Assembly (NCBI GenBank): GCA_028280945.1
Contig: JANQKV010000037.1
Span: 1-64,000, forward strand
From: Opitutaceae bacterium
GTDB lineage: Bacteria; Verrucomicrobiota; Verrucomicrobiia; Opitutales; Opitutaceae
DNA length: 64,000 nt
Direction: 5' to 3'
A model generated the notes under the pieces. That model saw only the letters and a list, made by a program, of their open reading frames with translations. It ran no database searches and had not been told where the DNA came from. A program made the translations under genes and the position numbers. Of the stretch, positions 63,060 through 64,000 are shown piece by piece; the stretch's first letter is position 1; each line of letters begins with the position of its first letter.

Positions 63060-63077
63060 TTTCAGTATATATTGAAA
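63060..63077. promoter_or_regulatory. Operator-like palindrome TTTCAGTATATATTGAAA
   Basis: 18-bp near-perfect palindrome; shares layout with 63624-63641. Confidence 0.6.
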
Positions 63078-63096
63078 TTTTGAGTTAAAATTGAGA

Positions 63097-63621
63097 TCAG
63101 TCGATCAGGCGAAAAATGGTGTCTCCCAATTGGGCGAGTTTCCTCATCTTGGGGGCGCTGAGAGAAGTGGTGCGCCGTCCCCAGGACGCGGACAGTTGGA
63201 TAAACTCGTGCATGGCGACCAGACGGGCATGCCGGTCCGGATCATCCGCGGCTTCGTTGGCGGCACTTTCGTCCACGCACTCCTCAAGGAGGCGGGCCGT
63301 GGGGTCTATCTCCCGCTTTTGGCGCTCGATGATAATGATTCTAAAGAGTTCCCAAACATCATATTGGGTCTCGAAATGGTCTTTGCGGTCCCCTCTCAGG
63401 TGTACGGTGCGGATGAGGCCCCAGCCCTTCAGCTCTTTCAGACTCATGCTCACATTGGAGCGGGCGATATCCAGATGCTCCACCAACTCGTCGGCGGTAA
63501 GGGGTTCACCTGCCAGATAAAGCAGCGCGTGGATCTGTGCCACCGATCGGTTGATCCCCCATTGGGTGCCCATTTCTCCCCAGTGAAGAATGAACTTTCG
63601 CATAACGGGGGTTGTTTCCAT
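63097..63621 (-). CDS. GbsR/MarR-type transcriptional regulator
   Basis: HALLYLAGEPLTADELVEHLDIARSNVSMSLKELKGWGLIRTVHLRGDRKDHFE. Confidence 0.88.
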   Translation of the reverse strand: METTPVMRKFILHWGEMGTQWGINRSVAQIHALLYLAGEPLTADELVEHLDIARSNVSMSLKELKGWGLIRTVHLRGDRKDHFETQYDVWELFRIIIIERQKREIDPTARLLEECVDESAANEAADDPDRHARLVAMHEFIQLSASWGRRTTSLSAPKMRKLAQLGDTIFRLID

Positions 63622-63623
63622 AG

Positions 63624-63641
63624 TTTCAGTAGAAACTGAAA
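63624..63641. promoter_or_regulatory. Operator-like palindrome TTTCAGTAGAAACTGAAA
   Basis: 18-bp palindrome abutting the regulator start codon. Confidence 0.6.
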
Positions 63642-63681
63642 ATATAGCCTTCGTCAACCGGAATTTCAATCATCTCTGAAA

Positions 63682-63990
63682 TCAGGGTGTATTTGCCGTG
63701 AACTCAGTCAGGTCGATGTATTCATCGGTCTCGCGAATGTGCACCGTCAGGATCTCATAGTCCCAGATCTCACCTTGATGGGTTGCCAGCACGTAGACGG
63801 TGGCTTTGCCACGCGGGCCTTGAACGGGTATGGCCAGATCGGCCTCTTTTCTGCCTCCGCTGGTACTAACCGTTCCAGTGACCATCCAGCTCGCTTCGAT
63901 CGGTTCCCCAATTTCCGCTATGACCCGTTCGTTGGCCTGGGTCCGAGCCAGCGCGTTCCGGTAGGCATCATTCGATTTCATCAAGGCCAT
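63682..63990 (-). CDS. Coa1-like (cytochrome oxidase assembly factor 1 family) protein, possibly 5'-truncated
   Basis: NERVIAEIGEPIEASWMVTGTVSTSGGRKEADLAIPVQGPRGKATVYV; near window edge. Confidence 0.5.
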   Translation of the reverse strand: MALMKSNDAYRNALARTQANERVIAEIGEPIEASWMVTGTVSTSGGRKEADLAIPVQGPRGKATVYVLATHQGEIWDYEILTVHIRETDEYIDLTEFTANTP

Positions 63991-64000
63991 GGTGGCGACA

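Overview
This 64-kb, GC-rich window looks like chromosomal DNA from a Verrucomicrobia/Opitutaceae-type bacterium. That lineage call is an impression from gene content and protein style, not a database search. Most of the window is housekeeping: MacB-type ABC exporter plus HlyD adaptor, mnmE-mnmG, PhoB/PhoR-like pair, trmB, a complete F-type ATP synthase operon (atpB-E-F-H-A-G-D-C), a feoA-feoA-feoB cluster with a small Cys-rich membrane protein, SulP transporter, histone-deacetylase-family protein plus RNase D, OleC/OleD-like olefin enzymes, two RNA methyltransferase genes, sigma/anti-sigma/fasciclin locus, CHASE hybrid kinase, dnaN, pssA and threonine dehydratase. The accessory content is at the left end. 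A minus-strand three-gene cassette (9267 to <1) encodes a Cys-less thioredoxin-like exported protein, a large PKD/Fn3-repeat surface protein and a transglutaminase-like/RHS (YD-repeat) giant running off the window. The supplied ORF track misses the RHS gene because it has no stop inside the window. Other items worth a second look: a probable PPi-type PEP carboxykinase (1138 aa), a perfect 23-bp palindrome inserted in-frame in oleD, an 18-bp-arm inverted repeat whose arms encode the same MCFVG peptide at the start of two divergent methyltransferase ORFs, paired 18-bp operator-like palindromes around a GbsR/MarR-type regulator, imperfect inverted repeats inside the atp operon, and an Ala-rich exported protein of unknown function. 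No CRISPR array, rRNA or convincing tRNA was seen.
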